Positions 1 through 5,448 of a stretch of DNA of 5,602 nucleotides are shown piece by piece. A model generated the notes under the pieces. The model ran no database searches, had not been told where the DNA came from, and was given only the letters and a program-made list of their open reading frames with translations. The first letter of the stretch is position 1, and each line of letters starts with the position of its first letter. The DNA lies in contig JAAZFA010000249.1 of assembly GCA_012511995.1 (NCBI GenBank), positions 1-5,602 on the forward strand, read 5' to 3'. Position numbers and translations under genes: made by a program. This stretch comes from Thermoproteota archaeon. Its GTDB lineage: Archaea; Thermoproteota; Bathyarchaeia; Bathyarchaeales; Bathycorpusculaceae.

Positions 1-107
1 ACTTTATGTCAAAAATAATTCAAAAATAGGAGATATCATGTAAGCTCACAACGGGTGTGGTTGCTTAGGAAGAGCTTTTGTGCTAGCAAAAATAAAAAGT
101 AGCCTTT

Positions 108-173
108 CTATCGTTTGGTAAACAATCGATCATAGACAAATGAGCCATCAGGTGATGTAATTCTGTTTTTCAT
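108..173 (-). pseudogene. Start of an unidentified reading frame, cut short
   Basis: An ATG at 173 opens a 21-codon frame (MKNRITSPDGSFVYDR...) that ends at TAG 110-108. It begins only 2 bases after the stop codon of the small membrane protein pseudogene (178-176), the spacing expected of the next gene in an operon. The peptide reads like the N-terminus of a soluble protein and has no signal peptide. Beyond the stop no frame continues convincingly to the window edge. It could be a decayed gene start or chance. The product is not recognised. Confidence 0.25.
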
Positions 174-175
174 GT

Positions 176-504
176 TTAATTCATTAGCTGTTTAGTTTGA
201 GATTTGTTTTGGTGGGCTATTCCTATTTTTAATGCTAAAAAGATAAAGAACTGAGCGCATGCTGCAATAGCCGCCGCTTTCAAAGCAGGCAACCGTTCAA
301 ATCCAGCAACAAAACTTCTATGGTGCCAAAAAAAGTTAATCCGTTAATGATTGACCCATCCACAAGTGCATCTATCTAGTCAAACTTTTGTAGTTGACTA
401 TTTGTTATATTGTTTGCACAGTAGATTTTTAGTTCCTTAACGGTCAGTCTTGGGATAAGGATTCTCTTTTTTAGATAACTTGTACGCTTTTTAACCATAG
501 ACAT
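176..504 (-). pseudogene. Small two-segment membrane protein, broken
   Basis: Starting at ATG 504, a basic N-terminus (MSMVKKRTSYLKKR, then LTVKELKIYC) runs for 42 codons to an in-frame TAG (378-376). It continues in the same frame as IDALVDGSIINGLTFFGT. A one-base shift near 320 then leads into SFVAGFERLPALKAAAIAAC followed by AQFFIFLALKIGIAHQ, with a stop at 178-176. Repaired, it would be about 107 residues: a charged head, two short hydrophobic segments and a polar tail. That layout resembles small holin-like or virus-type archaeal membrane proteins, but this is analogy only. It follows the upstream frame by 12 bases and is followed by another frame after 2 bases, so it was probably in an operon. 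One nonsense change and one frameshift argue for a pseudogene. Sequencing error cannot be excluded. Confidence 0.5.
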
Positions 505-511
505 ACATTTG

Positions 512-518
512 CCCCCTC
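512..518 (-). promoter_or_regulatory. G-rich Shine-Dalgarno-like site for the small membrane protein
   Basis: On the minus strand GAGGGGG overlaps the TGA stop (519-517) of the upstream frame and lies 7 bases before ATG 504. It only partly matches the archaeal GGAGGTG consensus. Its position decides the start at 504 and supports translational linkage of the two frames. Confidence 0.4.
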
Positions 519-1110
519 ATTTAGCTCTAACTTGATTCTCATAAAAAAGGAAAAAAGGCAAATTGTTTGTGCTCATTTTAGGATTTGCTTGTCCTCTCTT
601 GTTTTGCATCAGCCACTGTGTTTGGCGAGATTTCAGGTCTGCGTTCTCTTTCTTTAGAGCGCTATTTTCATCCATCATGGTCTTCATTGATAGTATTGGG
701 TTGAGCTATTATGTCGTTGATATGAAGGTTAAGCATACCGATTTGTTGCATGACAGGCAAAACTTCCGGTTGGTGTTTGAGGTAATATTTCACCTCCTGC
801 ATTGGGTCTTCTGTTAGTCACATTAGGCGACTGTTTGGTTCTGCCTGAGCTGAGTTTCTAAGGCTTCAATGTGTAAGTAGGTTTGAAATGTGTACTTCAT
901 GTTCATCATGTTTTGCAAGGAACTTTTGCTGGATGCTTAATTTCCAACTGACACATGTACTTAATGAATACAGACCCTGATTATCCTGTAAGACTTTCAA
1001 CATTTTTGGGTCATAAATTAACATCCCATCTTCAACTGCTTTACTTTGTATTGCCCTTAGCACTGCAATATCATCCAAAAAATAATCACGGGGTACAACT
1101 AACAAAACGG
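517..1110 (-). pseudogene. Decayed gene, possible coiled-coil protein
   Basis: Four minus-strand pieces in alternating frames follow one another. The first (about 1105-866) reads LVVPRDYFLDDIAVLRAIQS and later DGMLIYDPKMLKVLQDNQG. The second (about 870-828) is IEALETQLRQNQTVA. The third (817-668) reads TEDPMQEVKYYLKHQPEVLP and later INDIIAQPN. The fourth (687-517) reads MDENSALKKENADLKSRQTQ and ends in ENQVRAK before TGA. Pieces two and four have charged heptad-like patterns suggestive of coiled coil. Joining them needs three frameshifts and gives about 195 residues. The closing stop sits 12 bases before the small membrane protein start. I do not recognise the family. An N-terminal helical segment before a QN-rich stretch is also seen in some transposases, but no catalytic motif is visible. 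The union into one gene is inference; the pieces could be two genes. Confidence 0.35.
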
Positions 1111-1230
1111 TTCAGTGCCAGCCCACAGGTCGCATGAACTAGAAGGCAGAGACTAAAAACACGTCATCATAGGTACATGCGGATGACTAAATGTCAACTC
1201 ACCACAGCGTATCACTGTGTAAATCGTTAT

Positions 1231-1491
1231 TCAAGCAGTTGGTTTAATCGAAACGCCCACGGTCTTTGAAGGGACCTCGTATTTGCCCTCAAATTCTACA
1301 TCTCGTCTTTAAGATGCGATAATCCACAAATACTCAACAAGTAGCGCCTTGTACACTTTACAACCGACATTTACTCCGTGCAGCTAATTGACTTCAGTTT
1401 TACTAAAACTAGGTGCTTTTAAACCCGCCATGGCAGAATGAAGTTCTTTTAGAACCTCCTCAACACTAAACAGTCCCTCTAATAAAACAAG
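1231..1491 (-). pseudogene. Unidentified reading frame with two internal stops
   Basis: One minus-strand frame reads VEEVLKELHSAMAGLKAPSF and then SKTEV, reaches TAG at 1386-1384, and continues as LHGVNVGCKVYKALLVEYLW to TAA at 1311-1309. It then reads RRDVEFEGKYEVPSKTVGVS and IKPTA before TGA at 1233-1231. Composition and codon choice look protein-like and frame is kept across both stops, as expected of an old pseudogene. However, two stops in 87 codons is not far from chance at this AT content. No family is recognised. Bases 1111-1230 next to it show no supportable frame. Confidence 0.25.
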
Positions 1492-1585
1492 TTATACAGT
1501 AGTAGTTGACGATAATATTTTTTCGTCGGTCAACTTCTAATTCAAGACGCTGGTTCTTCGTATGCGCAACCTTTCTCAAGCTTAC

Positions 1586-1834
1586 TCATTTTTTTAGTAT
1601 AACCGACAACGAAGACCGAAGTCGTAGAAGCAACCAGGTCACTGAATTCCTTTTAATGCTCAAACATCTAAGGCGTATCTTTAGTCCTGTTTTCTTTCCC
1701 GATAGAAACGCCGTAACAATACTACCAACTAAGCCAAAGATACGCAGCGGTTTTCCCTCAGCAGCTTCAAGAGTCTTAATCAGCAAAAGTGAAACTACAT
1801 GCTCACAAACCCGCTTACACTCTTTTGCAGCCAC
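1586..1834 (-). CDS. Unidentified 82-residue ORF, probably a gene remnant
   Basis: From GTG 1834 the frame reads VAAKECKRVCEHVVSLLLIK, TLEAAEGKPLRIFGLVGSIV and TAFLSGKKTGL, then becomes low-quality and arginine/leucine-rich before its stop. The first 55 residues look protein-like (amphipathic helix, then a glycine-containing hydrophobic segment). The rest looks out of frame. Other frames downstream carry coding-like pieces (TTSVFVVGYTKKMSKLEKG near 1628-1572; NQRLELEVDRRKNIIVNY near 1553-1500). This suggests a gene broken by several shifts and extending to about 1500. No clear ribosome binding site is seen. Function is unknown. It lies at the head of the eroded minus-strand row. Bases 1869-1930 upstream hold nothing recognisable. 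Confidence 0.25.
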   Translation of the reverse strand: MAAKECKRVCEHVVSLLLIKTLEAAEGKPLRIFGLVGSIVTAFLSGKKTGLKIRLRCLSIKRNSVTWLLLRLRSSLSVILKK

Positions 1835-1946
1835 ATTTAAACCAACACAACACTCAAAGACACTTTAAAAACACAATCAGAAGTCTGAACACTAATAACT
1901 TGTGTACCCAAACATGTGCCCGACCAAAACAAACGACAAGGAAAAG

Positions 1947-1978
1947 TTAGTCAAGAAACTTAACGGGGTTTAGTCAAG
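1947..1978. repeat. Pair of TTAGTCAAG direct repeats upstream of the copy 1 promoter
   Basis: The nonamer TTAGTCAAG occurs at 1947-1955 and again at 1970-1978, 23 bases apart start to start (about two helical turns). It ends 17 bases before the T-run that opens the TATA-like box. This position suits an archaeal activator or repressor site. The same nonamer occurs a third time at 5424-5432, inside repeat B, so the pair may instead be a remnant of that dispersed element. Confidence 0.4.
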
Positions 1979-1993
1979 GAATGTGTACAAGAA

Positions 1994-2008
1994 CCTTTTT
2001 ATTTAAAA
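1994..2008 (+). promoter_or_regulatory. Archaeal BRE/TATA-like promoter of copy 1
   Basis: The segment CCTTTTTATTTAAAA contains a TATA-like box centred near 2002, about 26 bases before ATG 2028. Archaeal transcription usually begins about 25 bases downstream of the TATA centre. The start would therefore fall on or next to the A of the ATG, giving a leaderless mRNA. This agrees with the absence of a Shine-Dalgarno site before 2028. Confidence 0.6.
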
Positions 2009-2027
2009 CGACGTCTAAAAGCACAGT

Positions 2028-2942
2028 ATGAAACTTATTAGCAAAAGCTTCGCCTTATTTCTTATCGTTATCTTAGCGGTCTCAAGTCTAATTATAGTTG
2101 AATCTGCAAGTACTTCAATACCTAAACCATCTGCCCCAGAATTCAACGTACGGTATGTTGACCATTCATATGATGAACCAGCAGTTTATGATATTGATCC
2201 ATATACTGGAAATACTGTTGTAACACAAGGGGGATATCATGTACAGAATAATTCAGTAGAGATCGTTATCAAGAACCAAGATTTTACCTCTTATCATAAT
2301 GAAAACGGCTCTCGTATTTGGCTTTACTATAATGTCGCTATAAAGGGACATTTTGAAAATTGGCCTGACCAAAACTGGGCAAGCGGTACCCTCAATATAA
2401 AGATCTCTGAATCGTATCCCACGTGGTATATTCCTATGTCTGAATCGGGGAGCACGCTTATAACATATGGTATACTTGGGAATAACGGTACTGAGACCGC
2501 ATACAAGTATCGTGCACCCACCTATGGAACTCCACGTTATTATGGGTACTTCAACTATGCGCTTGAAAACATTTCAGTTGGCGGTCAAGTGGATATCAAG
2601 ATTCAGTCAATCATCGGGTACAGTACGAAAATTAATGAGGGGTTGGGTCCAATGGGGTATGAGTCAATTTATTATGTTTTCACGGGTGAAACAAGCAGTT
2701 GGAGTAATACACAAACAATAACTATTAACCAAAGCACTCCCACAACAACGCCATCTCAATCAACAACCTCGCCTACACAGAATCCAACAGTTAGTCCTAC
2801 TCAATCAGGTACTGGAGCTCAAATCCATAGTTTGAGTATCGTTGAAGTTGTTGTTGTGGCTCTGTTGTTGGTTGTGGCTGTTTTATTGGTTTTTGTAGTG
2901 TTTTATTTGCGTAAGCAAAGTGTTGGTCACAAACCTGCTTGA
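2028..2942 (+). CDS. Secreted, membrane-anchored surface protein of unknown function (paralogue copy 1, intact)
   Basis: This 304-residue protein has a signal peptide: basic start MKLISK, hydrophobic core about 8-24, probable cleavage after VESA near residue 27. A conserved N-terminal block follows (IPKPSAPEF 31-39, SYDEPAVYDIDPYTG 47-61). The extracellular region continues to about 233 and is rich in Tyr, Ile, Asn and Trp; it includes VEIVIKNQDF and the family signature FTGETSSWSNTQTITI (218-233). An S/T/P/Q stalk (about 235-262) leads to one membrane segment (about 274-294) and a short basic cytoplasmic tail beginning RKQSVGH. Five N-glycosylation sequons are visible (N74, N93, N153, N181, N234), so it is probably a glycosylated protein outside the cell membrane. 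The start is fixed by the signal peptide and promoter spacing. It is the only unbroken member of three local copies. Ligand or enzymatic role is unknown, and no catalytic motif is visible. Confidence 0.9.
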   Translation: MKLISKSFALFLIVILAVSSLIIVESASTSIPKPSAPEFNVRYVDHSYDEPAVYDIDPYTGNTVVTQGGYHVQNNSVEIVIKNQDFTSYHNENGSRIWLYYNVAIKGHFENWPDQNWASGTLNIKISESYPTWYIPMSESGSTLITYGILGNNGTETAYKYRAPTYGTPRYYGYFNYALENISVGGQVDIKIQSIIGYSTKINEGLGPMGYESIYYVFTGETSSWSNTQTITINQSTPTTTPSQSTTSPTQNPTVSPTQSGTGAQIHSLSIVEVVVVALLLVVAVLLVFVVFYLRKQSVGHKPA

Positions 2943-2963
2943 TTAGAATTTTAATGCTAATCA
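2940..2963 (+). terminator. Hairpin starting in the copy 1 stop codon
   Basis: TGATTAG (2940-2946) can pair with CTAATCA (2957-2963), a 7-bp stem with a 10-base loop; the first three bases are the stop codon. No U-run follows directly, so as a terminator it is weak. It could protect the mRNA 3' end. The T-rich tract at 3023-3037 is the likelier archaeal termination signal. Confidence 0.3.
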
Positions 2964-3022
2964 TTGCTGGTTCATAGTGTTACTGTTGACAATAACCAAA
3001 GTTTAAACCAATCACTCACCAC

Positions 3023-3037
3023 TCTTTTATTTTATTT
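3023..3037 (+). terminator. T-rich tract downstream of copy 1
   Basis: The stretch CTCTTTTATTTTATTTG contains several T-runs about 80-95 bases after the copy 1 stop and 106 bases before the copy 2 start. Archaeal RNA polymerase often ends at such T-tracts without a hairpin. It would separate the copy 1 transcript from copy 2, which has its own promoter-like box. Confidence 0.35.
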
Positions 3038-3076
3038 GACAATTAAGCCTGATAAACAAAAAACTAAGAGGAGATG

Positions 3077-3142
3077 GCTAGCAAAAGTTTTTGAAAAGTT
3101 TAATTGGGGAAACATTATAACGATACAAAACTATGCTAGCAA
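3077..3142. repeat. GCTAGCAA direct repeats flanking the copy 2 promoter
   Basis: The palindrome-containing octamer GCTAGCAA occurs at 3077-3084 and 3135-3142, on either side of the TATA-like box and ending 1 base before the copy 2 ATG. Short operators of ribbon-helix-helix proteins can have this size, but the repeat is short and may be chance. The longer GCTAGCAAAA also occurs at 82-91, with no evident promoter. Confidence 0.2.
3113..3121 (+). promoter_or_regulatory. TATA-like box of copy 2
   Basis: CATTATAAC is centred about 27 bases before ATG 3144, the same geometry as at copy 1, and no Shine-Dalgarno site precedes the ATG. It would give a leaderless transcript. The box fits the archaeal consensus less well than that of copy 1. 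Confidence 0.4.
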
Positions 3143-3143
3143 T

Positions 3144-3966
3144 ATGCGTAAGAAGAATTATGTCGGTGTAATAGCACTGTTTTTTGTGCTATTGTGTCTA
3201 AGCGCAATTGCCTTTGAACCCGTTCATTCAGCAATACCTAAACCGTCAGTTCCAAAATTTACTGTCAAGCTTAATGCTCCATCTTATGATATGCCGACGA
3301 CTACTTCGACAGCCCCTATAGTGGCAAAAAAGTGACAACGGAAGGGTCACATGTTGAAGCGAGAACTATTGAATTTAGAATAAAGAACGAAGCATTACGT
3401 CTTACTTAATGTCAGATGACCCAAACAATTGGACTATTAATTATTATTATAATATTCGTTGGAAGGGTCCTTTTGAGGTGGATTGGCACGAACTTTATTT
3501 GGTTTCAGATTATAATTATCCTCGTCAAGAATATGAATCTGATTTTACGATGTTACAATATGAATGTGCATACTCGTTTATTGCTGGGTTGGAATTTGTT
3601 GCGAGTTCTATTGGTACAACTTTTCCAATCGGGGCTCAAGTAGATTTTCAAGTTGAAGCAATGATTGGGTACGTTTTTCGACAGTATGCGGGTGACTATG
3701 GCCCTTTTAGTTTTCCATATGTTTTTACTGGCGAAATAAGTGGCTGGAGTAGTACACAACCCCTTACTATCGGTGAGATAACACAAACAGTTAGCCCTAT
3801 TGCTTCCCAATCAGCGGCGCCTCCAAGTGAGAGTCCAATAAGTGGCCAAGTGTTTGGTTTGGACTTATGGCAGGTTGCAACTATCGTGCTGGTTGCGGTT
3901 GTGGTGTTGTCGGTTTTTGTACTGTTTTATTTGCGTAGAAGAAGCGTTGGTCACCAGTCGATTTGA
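3144..3966 (+). pseudogene. Surface protein paralogue copy 2, broken by two frameshifts
   Basis: The start at 3144 gives a normal signal peptide (MRKKNYVGVIALFFVLLCLS, then AIAFEPVHSA) and the family block IPKPSVPKF, then SYDMPT. At about 3299 the frame must slip by -1 to read DYFDSPYSGKKVTTEG, which aligns residue for residue with copy 1 (EPAVYDIDPYTG against MPTDYFDSPYSG). At about 3390 a second -1 slip restores IKNESITSY (copy 1: IKNQDFTSY). From there it is open to TGA 3964-3966, with GAQVDFQVEAMIGY, the signature FTGEISGWSSTQ, a serine-rich stalk, one membrane segment and the tail FYLRRRSVGHQSI, nearly identical to copy 1. Repaired length is about 274 residues. The long upstream extension of the first frame to 2964 is not used. 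Both lesions look like single-base losses and there are no stop substitutions, so decay is recent or the reads are wrong. It arose by tandem duplication with copy 1. Confidence 0.85.
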
Positions 3967-4158
3967 TTTGGGCGTTTTACTTTTCTGTGTTTTTTGTAGG
4001 TGCAGTGTATCGTTTATTATGTTTAGTTGTTTTGCGTAGTCCATTAGGACTATTCGCAGGGTTTCGCTCTCGCTTATGCATAGTCTTGTTAATAGTGTTG
4101 TTAGCATTCCTTTTTGTTGTGTGCTTAAAACTACTTTTGCCACGCGCTTTCTATCCAA
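3865..4158 (-). CDS. Small putative ribbon-helix-helix DNA-binding protein
   Basis: Ninety-seven residues from TTG 4158. Residues about 4-52 read RKRVAKVVLSTQQ, KGMLTTLLTRLC, ISESETLRIVLMDYAKQLNI. This matches the ribbon-helix-helix plan of a basic strand, helix 1, a S.SE turn and helix 2 with R..L..YA. Such proteins bind operators as dimers; CopG/Arc types are autoregulators or antitoxins. GGAGG lies 11 bases before the TTG; GTG 4143 is an alternative start. An in-frame TAA (4164-4162) separates the ORF from an open stretch back to ATG 4239 (MGPSKNIVAKSSKNLDRKF...), so the gene may once have been longer and may be damaged. The polar tail, about 33 codons after residue 64, is antisense to the 3' end of copy 2 and may not be original. 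No toxin partner is visible. The opposite-strand hydrophobic ORF here looks like a shadow. Confidence 0.5.
   Translation of the reverse strand: MDRKRVAKVVLSTQQKGMLTTLLTRLCISESETLRIVLMDYAKQLNIINDTLHLQKTQKSKTPKSNRLVTNASSTQIKQYKNRQHHNRNQHDSCNLP
3970..3998 (+). terminator. T-rich terminator after copy 2
   Basis: Immediately after the copy 2 stop come T-runs (TTTTACTTTTCTGTGTTTTTTG), as expected for intrinsic archaeal termination without a hairpin. The same bases encode K/T/Q-rich codons of the convergent minus-strand ORF, so the T-runs could simply be the complement of its lysine codons. Confidence 0.35.
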
Positions 4159-4234
4159 CCCTTACTGGTCCTCCGTTTTTGAGAATTTTCGGTCCAAGTT
4201 TTTAGAACTTTTAGCAACTATGTTTTTTGAAGGT

Positions 4235-4340
4235 CCCATCGGATGGACCGCAGGGGGATCATCGCATGGACCAACAGGTGGTACAATTTAGTTTTTTTAT
4301 TCAGGCGCGGTTAACCAAACTAGGTAAAAAATAATGATGT
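4235..4340. repeat. Degenerate dispersed repeat, copy A
   Basis: It begins with CCCATCGGATGG and contains CCAACAGGTGGTACAATT (4271-4288), which matches copy B (5384-5401) at 16 of 18 positions. The two landmarks are 36 bases apart here and 35 in B. Similarity continues more weakly through GGTTAACCAAACTAGGTAAA. GGTCC (4232-4236) and GGACC (4245-4249) bracket a near-palindrome that could fold. On the minus strand the element lies between the end of paralogue 3 and the small DNA-binding protein gene. Its nature is unknown; no transposase is present. Confidence 0.5.
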
Positions 4341-4381
4341 AAAACGGTGATTTCTTAAACTGACTTGCACAGAAGGCAAGT
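4321..4381 (-). terminator. Hairpin and T-tracts after paralogue 3
   Basis: Fifty bases past the paralogue 3 stop, ACTTGC (4363-4368) pairs with GCAAGT (4376-4381) around a 7-base loop. On the minus strand it is followed by T-runs near 4341-4344 and 4326-4331. A hairpin followed by T-tracts in the direction of transcription supports a terminator for the minus-strand copy. Confidence 0.4.
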
Positions 4382-4431
4382 GAGAGAAAAGAAAAACACA
4401 GAGAAATAAACCCATTGACTCATTTACCGAA

Positions 4432-5238
4432 CTATACGCTATTTTTAGCAGTCAACTTCGTAACAGATCCACCGCCATTTCGCTTATGCAAATAAAACAC
4501 CACAAATGCCACGAAAATAACAACCACAGACAACATAATTACCGCAATCTGCCACAAACCTAAACCAAACAAAACACCACCTTCAGTGCTAGATTGCAGA
4601 GCCGTAGCATTTGGTCTTTCTGTGAGTGAATCCAATGGATTAAACGACGTGGGAGAAGGCGTAGGCTGGACAGTTACAATACTGCCGTTACTGAGTGTTA
4701 TTGTCTGCGTAGTACTCCAATCGCTAGTTTCCCCAACAAACATAGGCCCAGTATCAACATATGAGGGAAGACCAGTTGCTTTTGAATACCCAATTGTTGC
4801 CTTAACCTAAAAATCCATTTGCGCATTTTCCGGATAATAGTTTACACTTTGGGTAGTTACTGTATAGCTGTAATTAGATGAATCCCTAGCCAAGCCATTT
4901 TCACTACAGTTATCTGAAAAATGCCCCTTAGAGCGTACAACATAGGATAAGTCAATCCAATTGCCATTTGAATCTTGATAGGGCGTAAATGGTTGATTTT
5001 TTATCATAATAACTAGGTAGATTCTTGATGTTTCGTTGGTGTAATCATAACGTTCTCCCCCGTTAGGGATCTATACCATAAACAGCAGATTGATCAGAAA
5101 TATAGTGGACAAGTTTTAGAGAAAACTCAGGTACAGAAGGCTTGTTTATAGCACCAACAGAAGTAATTCCAGTATTCAATCCAATTATGATCATAATAAC
5201 AATTAAGAGCGCACTCTTTCGCAGAGATTTATTTGCAT
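4432..5238 (-). pseudogene. Surface protein paralogue copy 3, broken by two frameshifts and a nonsense codon
   Basis: Family landmarks are all present in order. There is a signal peptide (NKSLRKSALLIVIMIIIGL...ITSVGA), INKPSVPEFSLKLV, SDQSAVYGIDP, IMIKNQPFTPYQDSNGNW, SYVVRSKGHF, NYYPENAQMDF, ATIGYSKATG, the signature FVGETSDWSTTQTITL, a proline/serine stalk, one membrane segment (LWQIAVIMLSVVVIFVAFVV) and tail FYLHKRNGGG, ending at TAG 4434-4432. There are three lesions. The only suitable ATG (5238) is one base out of frame with the signal peptide. An extra base in GGG 5066-5068 shifts the frame at GIDP/NGGE. A TAG at 4809-4807 stands where copy 2 has Gln, consistent with CAG to TAG. The final open piece (4806-4432) is 124 codons. 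It is more divergent than copies 1 and 2 are from each other, and inverted, so it is probably an older or separately moved duplicate. Confidence 0.88.
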
Positions 5239-5348
5239 TTACATCAATATTAAATTTCCTAAACTGCGTGTGTCTGATAAAACAAAAAAATTATGTTTGA
5301 GAACACATTATAGCCAATAATATTGCAACGCCTCTTACTCGTTATACA

Positions 5349-5446
5349 CCCATAGGATGGTCTCAGATGGACCATCGTGAAGGCCAACAGGATGTACAAT
5401 TCGACTTTTCAATTCATCAGTTATTAGTCAAGCGGGGTAAAGTAAA
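5349..5446. repeat. Degenerate dispersed repeat, copy B, with a perfect hairpin
   Basis: This direct-orientation partner of copy A begins with CCCATAGGATGG (5349-5360) and contains CCAACAGGATGTACAATT (5384-5401). GATGGTC (5356-5362) pairs perfectly with GACCATC (5370-5376) around a 7-base loop. Its far end carries TTAGTCAAGCGGGGTAAAG (5424-5442), which resembles the region upstream of copy 1 (TTAGTCAAG with a nearby ACGGGG). It lies about 110 bases upstream of paralogue 3 on the minus strand, so A and B flank that pseudogene. Bases 5239-5348 between it and the pseudogene hold only possible promoter sequence (CTATAATG on the minus strand near 5310), with no clear match to the start. Confidence 0.5.
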
Positions 5447-5448
5447 AC

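Noticed and set aside
281..305. GTTCAAATCC resembling a tRNA T-loop after a GCTTTCAAAGC hairpin resembling an anticodon arm.
   Set aside because: The bases on either side of the T-loop-like motif do not pair, no D-arm or acceptor stem can be drawn, and minus-strand coding of the small membrane protein explains the stretch.
377..400. Inverted repeat TAGTCAA / TTGACTA with a 10-base loop.
   Set aside because: Short, inside the pseudogene on the minus strand, with no T-tract or promoter beside it; easily chance in AT-rich DNA.
563..817. Hydrophobic 84-residue plus-strand ORF from TTG.
   Set aside because: It is antisense to two protein-like, charged minus-strand pieces; no ribosome binding site at the TTG.
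1506..1868. A 120-residue plus-strand ORF.
   Set aside because: Composition (many Arg, Ser, Phe; no hydrophobic or domain pattern) looks like the antisense of the minus-strand coding-like pieces; no promoter or ribosome binding site.
3326..3332. A AAA AAG, a perfect dnaX-type -1 slippery heptamer in the zero frame, directly before the TGA that ends the first piece of copy 2; possible programmed frameshift.
   Set aside because: Alignment with copy 1 shows the frame is already wrong upstream: the -1 frame gives DYFDSPYSGKK from about 3299. The heptamer is therefore read after the true break, and a second, non-slippery shift follows at about 3390.
3963..4205. Very hydrophobic 80-residue plus-strand ORF starting from a TTG overlapping the copy 2 stop.
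   Set aside because: Its residues are what the antisense of the ribbon-helix-helix ORF would give, and it has no ribosome binding site or signal-peptide charge pattern.
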